Source of the DNA: Pseudomonas sp. MM213
GTDB lineage: Bacteria; Pseudomonadota; Gammaproteobacteria; Pseudomonadales; Pseudomonadaceae
Direction of reading: 5' to 3'
NCBI RefSeq assembly: GCF_020423045.1
Contig: NZ_CP081943.1
Coordinates: 4,092,001 to 4,156,000, forward strand
Length of the DNA: 64,000 nt
The notes under the pieces are model-generated. The model searched no databases, had not been told where the DNA came from, and saw only the letters and a program-made list of their open reading frames with translations. Made by a program: the position numbers and the translations under genes. This document shows positions 19,194-27,384 of this stretch, one piece after another. Position 1 is the stretch's first letter. The number at the start of each line of letters is the position of its first letter.

Positions 19194-19700
19194 CTACTGC
19201 ATTTCCCGCCACGTCAGGTACACCCGCAAATCGAATTCGACCTGGTGATACCCCGGCAACATGTGTTCGCACAGCTTGTAGAACGCCTTGTTGTGATCCG
19301 ATTCCTTGAAGTGCGCCAGCTCATGCACCACGATCATCTTCAGGAACTCGCAAGGCGCCTCCTTGAACAGCGAGGCCACGCGAATTTCTTTCTTGGCCTT
19401 GAGTTTTCCGCCCTGCACCCGCGAGATCGTGGTGTGCAGGCCGAGGGCGCGATGGGTCAGGTCCAGACGGTTGTCGAACAACACTTTATCGATGGCCGGG
19501 GCGTTACGCAGGTATTCCTGCTTGAGGTCCAGGGCATAGGCATACAGCGCCTTGTCACTCTGCACGTCGTGCTTTTGCGGGTAGCGTTTGTCCAGGTAGT
19601 CGCCCAGCCGACCTTCGGTGATCAGCCAGCGCACCTGGTCCTGCAACTCTACGGGATAGGCCTGAAGGTATTTCAACGCGGTCATCGGGATAGGCAACAT
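19194..19700 (-). CDS. YgjP-like (DUF45) zinc metallopeptidase
   Basis: A 168-aa cytosolic protein with the metallopeptidase motif VVHELAHFKESDHNKAFYKLCE, that is HExxH followed by a third His in the family H-x-x-F position. DUF45/YgjP members are minimal gluzincin-like enzymes whose substrate is not settled. ATG 19700 is the longest ATG start (MLPIPMTALKYLQ); ATG 19685 (MTALKYLQAYP) is also plausible and neither has a good ribosome site. It is the first gene of a two-gene unit with the winged-helix protein. Confidence 0.82.
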   Translation of the reverse strand: MLPIPMTALKYLQAYPVELQDQVRWLITEGRLGDYLDKRYPQKHDVQSDKALYAYALDLKQEYLRNAPAIDKVLFDNRLDLTHRALGLHTTISRVQGGKLKAKKEIRVASLFKEAPCEFLKMIVVHELAHFKESDHNKAFYKLCEHMLPGYHQVEFDLRVYLTWREMQ

Positions 19701-19731
19701 CAATTACTGAAAGGCCGCCAGTGTAGCGAAT

Positions 19732-21855
19732 TCAGTCGATCAACGTGCTCCAGTCGAACGGCCGCACAAAGTCGCCGACGTCTTCGGCCATCATCGGCCG
19801 CGCCACCAGGAAACCTTGCACGTACTCGCAACCATTGGCTTGCAGCCATTCATATTGCGCGACGGTTTCCACGCCTTCGGCGATCACCAGCATCCCGTAC
19901 TGCTTGCACAGGTCGATCACATTGCGCACCAACGCCGCATCCCGCGAGGAGTCCGGCAACCGGGCGATCACATGCCGGTCAAGCTTGAGCGTGTCCAGCT
20001 CCAGATCCCGCAGATGCGACAACGAGCACGGCCCGGAGCCGAAATCATCCAGCGCCACCCGCACCCCCAGATTGCGCAGCAGCCGCAGTTGTTTACGGGT
20101 TTCATCGGGGTTGTGCATCAAGGCCTCTTCCGTGACCTCGACCTCCAGATGCCGCGCCTGCAAGCCATGGCGCTCCAGCACCTGACGCAACTCGGTGACC
20201 AGGTTAGGCATACCGAACTGTGTACTGCTCAAGCTGACGCCCAGCACCAAGTCTTCGGCAAACAAGGTTTCCCAGGCTTTGCGTTGCCCGGCGCCGCGAT
20301 GATAAATCCAGCTGCCCAGACGACTGATCAACCGAGCCTCTTCCAGCAACGGCAAAAACAGCCCCGGCGGCACATCGCCGACGCTCGGATGCTGCCAGCG
20401 CAGCAGGGCTTCGAACCCGCGAATCTGCCCTCCGGCAATGGCCACCTGCGGTTGATACACCAGATTGAAATCGCGGTTTTCGATGGCGGTGCGCACACTT
20501 TCTTCGAGCATCAACCGTGAGCGCGCGCGACCGTTCATGTCATGGTCATAGAAGCGATATTGCTGACGCCCGGCACGCTTGGCTTCGTACATGGCGATGT
20601 CGGACGCTCGCAGCAAACCATCGAGATTGGCCCCGCAATCCGGATACGTGGCGATGCCGATGCTGGCGCCGAGGGCGATATCCAGCCCATCGATCTGCTG
20701 ACAGATCGACACCCGCTCAATCAGCTTCTCGGCAATCTTGGCCGCTTGCTCGGGGAACTCCAGATCGAGCAGCGCCGTGAATTCATCGCCGCCCATGCGC
20801 GCCAGAATGTCGAAGGGTCGCAAGCAAGCCTTCAATTGTTCGGACACCCAGCGCAACACGCGGTCGCCGGCATCGTGACCAAGGGAATCGTTGACCCGTT
20901 TAAAACCGTCGAGGTCGAGGTACAGCAACACCCAGGCGCTGTCGTTACGCTCACCGCGCAGCAGCAGATTTTCCACGGTCTGATAGAAACCACGGCGATT
21001 GAGCAGGCCGGTCAACGGGTCGGTCACCGCCTGAAACTCCAGCTGCTGATGCAGATGACGCACCACCGACATGTCGAGCACCGTCACCACCATCGCGTGT
21101 TGCTCGGTTGGTAATGGCGCGCATGAAAGTGCGACAGGCACCTGCTGGCCCGGCGCCGTACGCAATAGCGCATCGTGCAGGCGCAGGGTTTCGCCGCGCT
21201 TGTAACCGGCCAGCAGTTCGGAATCGGCCCAGACCGGAATATGCGGCTTTTGCAGGTAATCCAGAAACTCTTTGCCTTGCAGGTCTTGCACCGTGGCGTT
21301 GAGCAGTCGTGACATCGCCGGGTTGGCAAAGCGAATCAGACCGTCCTCGCCGACCACCAGGATGCCTTCGGCGGCGTTGTCCAGCACCGAGGCGTTGAAG
21401 GCGCGCGCGACCTCCAGATCGTGGCTCAGGCGCTGCAACGCCCGGCGATTGCGCTGATGCTCCAGCAGCGCCTGGACTTTGGGCTTGAGAATCTGCGGGT
21501 CGAACGGTTTGAACAGGTAATCCACCGCTCCACTGGCGTAGCCCTTGATCACGGCATCCTGGGACTGTTCGTTGGCGGTGAGGAAAATGATCGGCGTGAG
21601 ACGGGTGCGCTGACTGCCGCGCATCAGGCGCGCCACTTCAAAACCGTCCATGCCCGGCATCTGCACATCCAGCAGCACCAGGTCGATATCGTGTTCGAGC
21701 AGAAGGCCGAGGGCTTCGAAACCGGAGGCAGCAGTAATGACCTGCCAGTCCTGGCGCTGCAGCAACGCGCGCATGCTGATCAGGTTTTCAGGGTAATCAT
21801 CGACGATTAAAAGGGTTGAGCTGCCTTCGGCTGGCGTGGGTTGCGCGCATTCCAT
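19732..21855 (-). CDS. Response regulator with REC-PAS-GGDEF-EAL domains
   Basis: A 707-aa cyclic-di-GMP signalling protein. REC domain about 14-130: Asp19/Asp20, phospho-acceptor Asp63 in LLDVQMPGMDG, and Lys116 in FKPFD. PAS about 150-270. GGDEF about 275-435: GGDEF at 355-359 is intact, with an inhibitory RxxD (RPFD, 346-349) at the right spacing. EAL about 445-700: EAL at 482-484, Glu573, Asp603-Asp604, Lys624, Glu660 and Gln680 are kept, but the metal-binding Asn of the usual NLS is Ser541 (VSLSSTQF). Diguanylate cyclase activity is therefore likely and phosphodiesterase activity doubtful. No partner kinase is adjacent. Confidence 0.92.
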   Translation of the reverse strand: MECAQPTPAEGSSTLLIVDDYPENLISMRALLQRQDWQVITAASGFEALGLLLEHDIDLVLLDVQMPGMDGFEVARLMRGSQRTRLTPIIFLTANEQSQDAVIKGYASGAVDYLFKPFDPQILKPKVQALLEHQRNRRALQRLSHDLEVARAFNASVLDNAAEGILVVGEDGLIRFANPAMSRLLNATVQDLQGKEFLDYLQKPHIPVWADSELLAGYKRGETLRLHDALLRTAPGQQVPVALSCAPLPTEQHAMVVTVLDMSVVRHLHQQLEFQAVTDPLTGLLNRRGFYQTVENLLLRGERNDSAWVLLYLDLDGFKRVNDSLGHDAGDRVLRWVSEQLKACLRPFDILARMGGDEFTALLDLEFPEQAAKIAEKLIERVSICQQIDGLDIALGASIGIATYPDCGANLDGLLRASDIAMYEAKRAGRQQYRFYDHDMNGRARSRLMLEESVRTAIENRDFNLVYQPQVAIAGGQIRGFEALLRWQHPSVGDVPPGLFLPLLEEARLISRLGSWIYHRGAGQRKAWETLFAEDLVLGVSLSSTQFGMPNLVTELRQVLERHGLQARHLEVEVTEEALMHNPDETRKQLRLLRNLGVRVALDDFGSGPCSLSHLRDLELDTLKLDRHVIARLPDSSRDAALVRNVIDLCKQYGMLVIAEGVETVAQYEWLQANGCEYVQGFLVARPMMAEDVGDFVRPFDWSTLID

Positions 21856-22077
21856 GCTGCTTCTCTATGTCGGGGCGTCAGGCCGGTTTCTCGTGAAAAC
21901 CGGACAAATATTACGTCTTCACTCTAGACCGGGATTCGCGAAAGCAGAAGATATCAGTACGCCATCATTTAACTAAAGGGTTCATTGCCCGACTAACGGT
22001 CGCCTCTACAGCCCGCTAAAACCGGGAAAGATGGCCTTTTAACAGGGTTTTGACGTCATCCATTTGTCAGACAGACG

Positions 22078-22106
22078 TTAACAAAATAGCCTTCTACGCT
22101 TATAAA
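22078..22106 (+). promoter_or_regulatory. Putative sigma-70 promoter for the alginate lyase gene
   Basis: TTAACA (22078-22083) and TATAAA (22101-22106) are separated by 17 bases, about 70 bases upstream of the ATG at 22177. This lies in a 321-bp gap after the divergent REC-PAS-GGDEF-EAL gene. I see no other clear structure in that gap. Confidence 0.5.
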
Positions 22107-22176
22107 GACCGCCCCCAAAGGCGCGTGCTAGAGCTTCTGGTACGTCCGTGCCGCAAAATTCGTGGAAGCTTTGCCT

Positions 22177-22845
22177 ATGATCGATCTCGCATCCTGGAAC
22201 CTCAGCGTTCCCGTCGGTAACCCGCCGTACACCGTTGAAACGGCCAAACTGGTGAATGGGTTCAAGGATCAATACTTCCACTCCGACACCGGCACCCTGT
22301 TTTTCTGGGCCCCGGTAACCGGCACAAAAACCGAAAACGCAAAATATCCGCGCACCGAACTACGGGAAACCTACAGCAACGGCACCCTGAAAAACTGGTA
22401 CTACCCGGACGCCGACAACTCCCTGCGCGCCACCCTGGCGGTGAACCAGGTGCCGAGCTCCGGCAAAATCGTCATCGGCCAGATCCACGCCTACGAAAGC
22501 CAGAAACCCATGGTGAAGGTCGAGTATCAGTACAAGACCACCACCAAGACCGGCAACATCGTCGCCAAAGTGCGCATGCACCCCGATGACGACGTAGGCC
22601 GGGTAATCACCATCGCCACCGGCGTGAAGCTGGATCAGGAGTTCTCCTACCTCATCCACCTCAGCCCTGGCGGTGCGCTGGGCATCAGTGCCGCGGGTTA
22701 TCAGTGGGACACCAACATCAGCGCCACGTGGCGGGTCAAACCCCTGTACTTCAAGGCCGGGGTCTATGTGCAGGACAACACCGGGTACACCAGTGAAGGC
22801 GGTAAAGTGACATTTAGCAAACTGGATATTGATCACGATAAGTGA
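22177..22845 (+). CDS. Polysaccharide lyase family 7 (alginate lyase) protein
   Basis: A 222-aa single-domain beta-jelly-roll lyase. PL7 conserved segments are visible: YPRTELRE (R-T-E-L-R, substrate binding), IGQIHAYE (the Q-I-H catalytic His region) and YFKAGVYVQDN (the catalytic Tyr strand). It would cleave alginate by beta-elimination. No signal peptide is evident from MIDLASWNLSVPVG, although alginate is made outside the cytoplasm, so the localisation is unclear. ATG 22177 follows GGAAG; a GTG at 22162 is in frame. It stands alone and is divergent from a c-di-GMP protein, but any regulatory link is conjecture. Confidence 0.87.
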   Translation: MIDLASWNLSVPVGNPPYTVETAKLVNGFKDQYFHSDTGTLFFWAPVTGTKTENAKYPRTELRETYSNGTLKNWYYPDADNSLRATLAVNQVPSSGKIVIGQIHAYESQKPMVKVEYQYKTTTKTGNIVAKVRMHPDDDVGRVITIATGVKLDQEFSYLIHLSPGGALGISAAGYQWDTNISATWRVKPLYFKAGVYVQDNTGYTSEGGKVTFSKLDIDHDK

Positions 22846-22864
22846 TGTGAATCACGGCAGAACC

Positions 22865-22944
22865 TGTGGGAGCGAGCCTGCTCGCGATGGCGGAGTGTCA
22901 TTCAACGTTGACACCCCGCCATCGCGAGCAGGCTCACTCCTACA
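22865..22944. repeat. REP pair (CTGTGGGAGCGAGCCTGCTC type)
   Basis: Inverted REP units; the centre also pairs (GGCGGAGTGTCA against TGACACCCCGCC), which extends the hairpin with one mismatch. Confidence 0.83.
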
Positions 22945-22976
22945 ATGACCGCATTCAACCAAGAGTCATCGCCCAT

Positions 22977-23008
22977 AAAAAAACCCGCCTCTCGGCGGGT
23001 TTTTTGTG
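22977..23008 (-). terminator. Rho-independent terminator of fba, possibly bidirectional
   Basis: The stem AAACCCGCC / GGCGGGTTT with loop TCTC is flanked by A and T runs on both sides. It ends fba on the minus strand and could also stop reading from the alginate lyase gene. Confidence 0.9.
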
Positions 23009-23027
23009 CAACTCAAACGCTGAAGGC

Positions 23028-24092
23028 TTAGTTAACCTTGGCGTTCAACTCACCTTTCAGATAACGCTGATACATGCCTTCCAGCGAAATCGCTTTGATC
23101 TTCGAAGCGTTGCCGGCAGTGCCGAAGGCTTCGTAGCGAGCGATACACACATCACGCATCGCAGTCACGGTCGCGCCGAAGAACTTACGCGGGTCGAATT
23201 CGCTCGGGTTGGTGGCCATCAGGCGACGCATCGCACCGGTGGATGCCAGGCGCAGGTCGGTGTCGATGTTGACCTTACGCACGCCGTACTTGATGCCTTC
23301 AACAATCTCTTCAACCGGCACGCCGTAGGTTTCTTTGATGTCGCCGCCGTACTGGTTGATGATCGCCAGCCACTCTTGCGGAACCGAAGACGAACCGTGC
23401 ATCACCAGGTGGGTGTTCGGGATGCGTTTGTGGATTTCTTTGATGCGGTCGATGGCCAGTACGTCGCCGGTAGGCGGCTTGGTGAACTTGTACGCGCCGT
23501 GGCTGGTGCCGATGGCGATGGCCAGGGCGTCAACTTGAGTGCGTTTGACGAAGTCGGCAGCTTCTTCCGGGTCGGTCAGCATCTGGCTGTGATCCAGAAC
23601 GCCTTCAGCGCCGATGCCGTCTTCTTCACCGGCCATGCCGGTTTCCAGCGAACCCAGGCAGCCCAGCTCGCCTTCTACCGAAACGCCACAGGCGTGAGCC
23701 ATGGCGACGGTTTGTTGGGTAACACGGACGTTGTAGTCGTAGTCGGTCGGCGTCTTGCCGTCTTCGCCCAGGGAGCCGTCCATCATCACCGAGCTGAAGC
23801 CCAGTTGAATGGAGCGCTGGCAGACGTCAGGGCTGGTGCCGTGGTCCTGGTGCATGCACACCGGGATGTGCGGGAATTCTTCGATTGCCGCCAGGATCAG
23901 GTGACGCAGGAACGGTGCGCCGGCGTATTTGCGAGCACCGGCCGACGCCTGGACGATCACCGGGGAGTCAGTCTTGTCAGCGGCTTCCATGATGGCGCGC
24001 ATCTGCTCAAGGTTGTTGACGTTGAAGGCTGGAACGCCGTAGCCGAACTCGGCTGCGTGGTCCAGCATCTGGCGCATGCTGATAAGTGCCAT
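23028..24092 (-). CDS. fba: Class II fructose-1,6-bisphosphate aldolase
   Basis: Zinc-dependent reversible cleavage of fructose-1,6-bisphosphate to DHAP and glyceraldehyde-3-phosphate. In pseudomonads, which lack 6-phosphofructokinase, it serves mainly gluconeogenesis. The product is 354 aa of the Calvin-cycle subtype. Zinc and active-site segments: [54 protein letters not shown] and [17 protein letters not shown] precedes the ATG at 24092. It lies at the end of the tkt-epd-pgk run on the same strand. Confidence 0.97.
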   Translation of the reverse strand: MALISMRQMLDHAAEFGYGVPAFNVNNLEQMRAIMEAADKTDSPVIVQASAGARKYAGAPFLRHLILAAIEEFPHIPVCMHQDHGTSPDVCQRSIQLGFSSVMMDGSLGEDGKTPTDYDYNVRVTQQTVAMAHACGVSVEGELGCLGSLETGMAGEEDGIGAEGVLDHSQMLTDPEEAADFVKRTQVDALAIAIGTSHGAYKFTKPPTGDVLAIDRIKEIHKRIPNTHLVMHGSSSVPQEWLAIINQYGGDIKETYGVPVEEIVEGIKYGVRKVNIDTDLRLASTGAMRRLMATNPSEFDPRKFFGATVTAMRDVCIARYEAFGTAGNASKIKAISLEGMYQRYLKGELNAKVN

Positions 24093-24214
24093 TGTGTGTG
24101 TCTCTCCCGGTTTGGGTCGTTAATCGTGCCAGCCTGCCGGAGCGGCGGCGGCTATTCAAGTTATTGCAGATCGGGGGTTAATCCAGTCCGCTCATTCGGT
24201 ATTACGCAGAAACC

Positions 24215-24308
24215 CTGTAGGAGCGAAGCTTGCTCGCGAAAGCGGTTTAACTGACACCACATGCGTTGAATGTGGCGCCCTCTTCGCGAGCAAGCTTCGC
24301 TCCTACAG
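24215..24308. repeat. REP pair (GAGCGAAGCTTGCTCGCGAA type)
   Basis: Inverted REP units with arms GAGCGAAGCTTGCTCGCGAA and its complement, between fba and the MliC gene. The rest of the 235-bp gap shows nothing else I can call. Confidence 0.85.
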
Positions 24309-24327
24309 GCTTGGCACAAGCCTTCAA

Positions 24328-24660
24328 TTACTCGGCTTTACAACCGCGGCCGATCAAATCGTTGGTGGCGACCCAGTAAACCAGGCCTTCCTCACCTTTT
24401 ATGTGAAACGCCAGCATGTCGTTGCTGTACAGCGAACCTTCGGCGCCCGGCTCAAGCTTCAGGCGATAGACCTGATCGGCCCCGCCGAGGCGCACATCGA
24501 CGGCCTTGTGGCTGTCGTCAGTGTAGCGCCAGACCACTTTGGCCTGGCTGTCGCAGGTCCAGGTGGCCCAGCTGTCCGTCGATTGGGCCGGCTTGAACAG
24601 GTCAAAATTCGAGCAACCTGCCAGCAGCACCAGCGCCGTAATGGCGATAAAACCTTTCAT
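24328..24660 (-). CDS. MliC-family lipoprotein (C-type lysozyme inhibitor)
   Basis: A 110-aa lipoprotein: signal MKGFIAITALVLLAGC with lipobox LLAGC, then an MliC-type beta-barrel with WATWTCDSQAKVVWRYTDD and a conserved C-terminal cysteine (LIGRGCKAE) that can pair with the Cys of WTCD. MliC proteins inhibit C-type lysozyme at the outer membrane. Start ATG 24660 follows GAGGAA; the longer reading to 24726 has no signal-peptide logic. It sits between pgk and fba with another small lipoprotein. Confidence 0.85.
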   Translation of the reverse strand: MKGFIAITALVLLAGCSNFDLFKPAQSTDSWATWTCDSQAKVVWRYTDDSHKAVDVRLGGADQVYRLKLEPGAEGSLYSNDMLAFHIKGEEGLVYWVATNDLIGRGCKAE

Positions 24661-24716
24661 CCGTGTTCCTCGACTGACGGCGCACGCTGCCAGCCCTGAG
24701 TAAGGAGTCAGACCCG

Positions 24717-24938
24717 TCAAGGACAACCATGTTCCTTGGCGGGGGTCTGTGTTTCGTATTTGTCCAGGCCATCAGGCCCGGAACGCTTGTTGAGCACCGG
24801 GTTGGTTTCCGCTTGCCAGTCAGCCTGGTAGCAGCTTTTTTGTACCGATTGCGGCGCAGGTTCCGGTGCGGCCTTCGGGTTACTCCCGCAAGCCGCCAGT
24901 GAACCGGCGACGATCAACAGCGCTAGCGTCTTGACCAT
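24717..24938 (-). CDS. Small putative lipoprotein
   Basis: A 73-aa protein with signal MVKTLALLIVAGSLAACGSNP and lipobox LAAC, a short Pro/Ala-rich linker and a small C-terminal region with two cysteines (KSCYQADW and EHGCP). AAAGGAG lies seven bases before ATG 24938. It lies 34 bases downstream of pgk and is probably read through from it. I do not recognise a specific family, and the function is unknown. Confidence 0.75.
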   Translation of the reverse strand: MVKTLALLIVAGSLAACGSNPKAAPEPAPQSVQKSCYQADWQAETNPVLNKRSGPDGLDKYETQTPAKEHGCP

Positions 24939-24972
24939 CTGAACACTCCTTTGCCTGGTCAAATCAGCGACC

Positions 24973-26136
24973 TCAGGCCTTGGCCCGACTTTCCAGGACT
25001 TCTACGGCCGGCAACACTTTGCCTTCGACGAATTCGAGGAATGCGCCGCCGCCGGTAGAAATGTAGGAGATCTGATCCGCTACGCCATATTTATCAATGG
25101 CCGCCAGGGTGTCGCCGCCGCCCGCGATGGAGAACGCCGAGCTTTCGGCGATGGCCTGGGCCAACACTTTGGTGCCGTTACCGAACTGGTCGAATTCGAA
25201 CACGCCGACCGGGCCGTTCCACAGGATGGTCTTGGACGACTTCAGCAGCTCGGCGAAATTCGCCGCGGTCTGTGGGCCGATGTCCAGGATCATGTCGTCT
25301 GCCGCCACGTCGGCGATCAGCTTGACGGTGGCGGTGGCGCTTTCAGCGAATTCCTTGGCGACCACCACATCGACCGGCAGCGGCACGCTGACTTTGGCGG
25401 CGATGGCGCGAGCGGTATCCAGCAGGTCCGGTTCGTACAGGGACTTGCCGACCGGGTGACCGGCTGCGGCCAGGAAGGTGTTGGCAATGCCGCCGCCGAC
25501 GATCAGCTGGTCGCAGATCTGGCTCAGGCTATTCAACACGTCGAGTTTGGTCGATACCTTGGAGCCGGCAACGATGGCTGCCATTGGTTGAGCCGGAGCG
25601 CCCAGGGCTTTGCCCAGTGCGTCCAGTTCGGCGGCCAGCAACGGGCCCGCAGCCGCAACTTTGGCGAACTTGGCCACGCCGTGGGTCGAACCCTCGGCGC
25701 GGTGAGCGGTGCCGAAGGCGTCCATCACGAACACGTCGCACAGGGCGGCGTATTGCTGGGCCAGTTCGTCAGCGTTCTTTTTCTCGCCCTTGTTGAAGCG
25801 CACGTTTTCGAACAGCACGATGTCGCCGGCCTTGACGTCAACGCCGCCCAGGTAATCGGCAACCAGCGGCACTTCGCGGCCCAGGGCCTTGCTCAGGTAG
25901 TCAGCGACAGGCTTGAGGCTGTTCTCGGCCGAGAACTCGCCTTCAGTCGGACGGCCAAGGTGCGAGCAGACCATCACGGCCGCGCCTTTTTCCAGGGCCA
26001 GCTTGATGGTCGGCAGCGAGGCCAGGATTCGCGCATCGCTGGTGACAACACCGTCCTTGACTGGGACGTTGAGGTCTTCGCGGATCAATACGCGCTTACC
26101 TTGCAGATCGAGGTCGGACATCTTCAACACGGTCAT
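24973..26136 (-). CDS. pgk: Phosphoglycerate kinase
   Basis: Catalyses 1,3-bisphosphoglycerate + ADP to 3-phosphoglycerate + ATP. At 387 aa it has full family length. Signatures: the N-terminal [16 protein letters not shown], the substrate segment [21 protein letters not shown], and the C-terminal ADP site [19 protein letters not shown] 26136 ([15 protein letters not shown]) is preferred over GTG 26145, which abuts AGGAAG. It lies 12 bases downstream of epd, so they are co-transcribed. Confidence 0.97.
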   Translation of the reverse strand: MTVLKMSDLDLQGKRVLIREDLNVPVKDGVVTSDARILASLPTIKLALEKGAAVMVCSHLGRPTEGEFSAENSLKPVADYLSKALGREVPLVADYLGGVDVKAGDIVLFENVRFNKGEKKNADELAQQYAALCDVFVMDAFGTAHRAEGSTHGVAKFAKVAAAGPLLAAELDALGKALGAPAQPMAAIVAGSKVSTKLDVLNSLSQICDQLIVGGGIANTFLAAAGHPVGKSLYEPDLLDTARAIAAKVSVPLPVDVVVAKEFAESATATVKLIADVAADDMILDIGPQTAANFAELLKSSKTILWNGPVGVFEFDQFGNGTKVLAQAIAESSAFSIAGGGDTLAAIDKYGVADQISYISTGGGAFLEFVEGKVLPAVEVLESRAKA

Positions 26137-26148
26137 GGGTCGCACTTC

Positions 26149-27201
26149 CTACGGTTTTTTTGAAGTTGCTGTTTGCAGATAGTGTTCTGCAACGTCCAGC
26201 ATTCGGTTGGCAAAACCCCATTCGTTGTCGAACCAGGCCAGGATGTTCACCAGCCGTGGGCCGGAAACTCGGGTCTGACTGGCATCGACGATCGCCGAAT
26301 GTGGGTCATGGTTGAAATCACAACTTGCGTGGGGCAGCTCGGTGTAGGCCAGCAGGCCTTTGAGCGGGCCGCTGGTGGCAGCCTCGCGCAGAATCCGGTT
26401 GACCTCGGTGGCGTCGGTATCGCTCACGGTCTGCATCGTAATGTCGAGGCAAGACACGTTCACCGTCGGCACCCGCACGGCTTTGGCCTGAATTCGCCCG
26501 GCAAGTTCCGGCAACAGGCGTTCGATGCCGCGCGCCAGACCAGTGGACACCGGAATCACCGACTGAAACGCCGAACGCGTACGGCGCAGGTCTTCGTGGT
26601 GATAGGCGTCGATCACCGGCTGATCGTTCATCGCCGAGTGGATGGTGGTGATCGACACGTATTCCAGGCCGATGGCCTGATCCAGCAGGCGCAACAGCGG
26701 CACGCCGCAGTTGGTGGTGCAAGATGCGTTGGACACCAGCAGCTCGTCGCCGGTCAGGCAATCCTGGTTCACGCCGTAGACGATGGTGGCGTCGACATCC
26801 GCCTCGCTGGCCATCGGCTGGGAAAACAGCACGCGTGGCGCGCCGGCGTCGAGAAAACGCTGGCCGTCTTCACGGGTGTGGTAAGCGCCGGAGCACTCCA
26901 GCACCAGATCGACGCCCAGGGACGCCCAATCGATGCCTTCGGGGGTGGCACTGCGCAGGACCTTCACGCAGTCGCCATTAATATGCAGACAATCGCCGTC
27001 GACCTTCACCTCGCCGGGAAAACGCCCGTGCGTGGAGTCGAAGCGTGTCAGGTATTCGATGCTGGCCATGTCCGCCAGATCGTTGATCGCGACAATTTCA
27101 AACCCGGCCGCCGAGCCTCGCTCAAACAACGCACGCAAGACGCAACGACCAATCCGGCCGTAGCCGTTGAGTGCAACTTTGTAGGGACGCGGTTGAGGCA
27201 T
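26149..27201 (-). CDS. epd: Erythrose-4-phosphate dehydrogenase
   Basis: NAD-dependent oxidation of erythrose-4-phosphate to 4-phosphoerythronate, the first step of the deoxyxylulose-5-phosphate-dependent pyridoxal phosphate pathway; it belongs to the GAPDH family. The product is 350 aa. The N-terminal Rossmann motif is VALNGYGRIGRCVLRAL and the active-site cysteine is in SNASCTTNCG (first Cys). Context supports Epd over GAPDH: the tkt-epd-pgk-fba order is the well-known epd neighbourhood. Strict GapA activity cannot be excluded from sequence alone. Confidence 0.92.
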   Translation of the reverse strand: MPQPRPYKVALNGYGRIGRCVLRALFERGSAAGFEIVAINDLADMASIEYLTRFDSTHGRFPGEVKVDGDCLHINGDCVKVLRSATPEGIDWASLGVDLVLECSGAYHTREDGQRFLDAGAPRVLFSQPMASEADVDATIVYGVNQDCLTGDELLVSNASCTTNCGVPLLRLLDQAIGLEYVSITTIHSAMNDQPVIDAYHHEDLRRTRSAFQSVIPVSTGLARGIERLLPELAGRIQAKAVRVPTVNVSCLDITMQTVSDTDATEVNRILREAATSGPLKGLLAYTELPHASCDFNHDPHSAIVDASQTRVSGPRLVNILAWFDNEWGFANRMLDVAEHYLQTATSKKP

Positions 27202-27247
27202 GGGGGTTCTCGATGACGCTTGGGAATGTAGTCGCCAGGCCTGCCGT

Positions 27248-27355
27248 CTTCGCGGGCAAGCCTCGCTCCTACAGGTTTGCGATTGTTGAGGATCGGGATG
27301 ACCCCAATTCTGCCAACAACGCTATCCCTTGTAGGAGCGAGGCTTGCCCGCGAAG
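27248..27355. repeat. REP pair (GCGGGCAAGCCTCGCTCCTAC type)
   Basis: Inverted REP pair with a long centre (about 60 bases) in the gap between tkt and epd. Confidence 0.85.
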
Positions 27356-27384
27356 GCGTCAGCCCCGATAACGCAACTTCTGGA

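Noticed and set aside
22866..24254. 462-aa open frame antisense to fba
   Set aside because: Covers fba in reverse and two REP pairs; not a gene.
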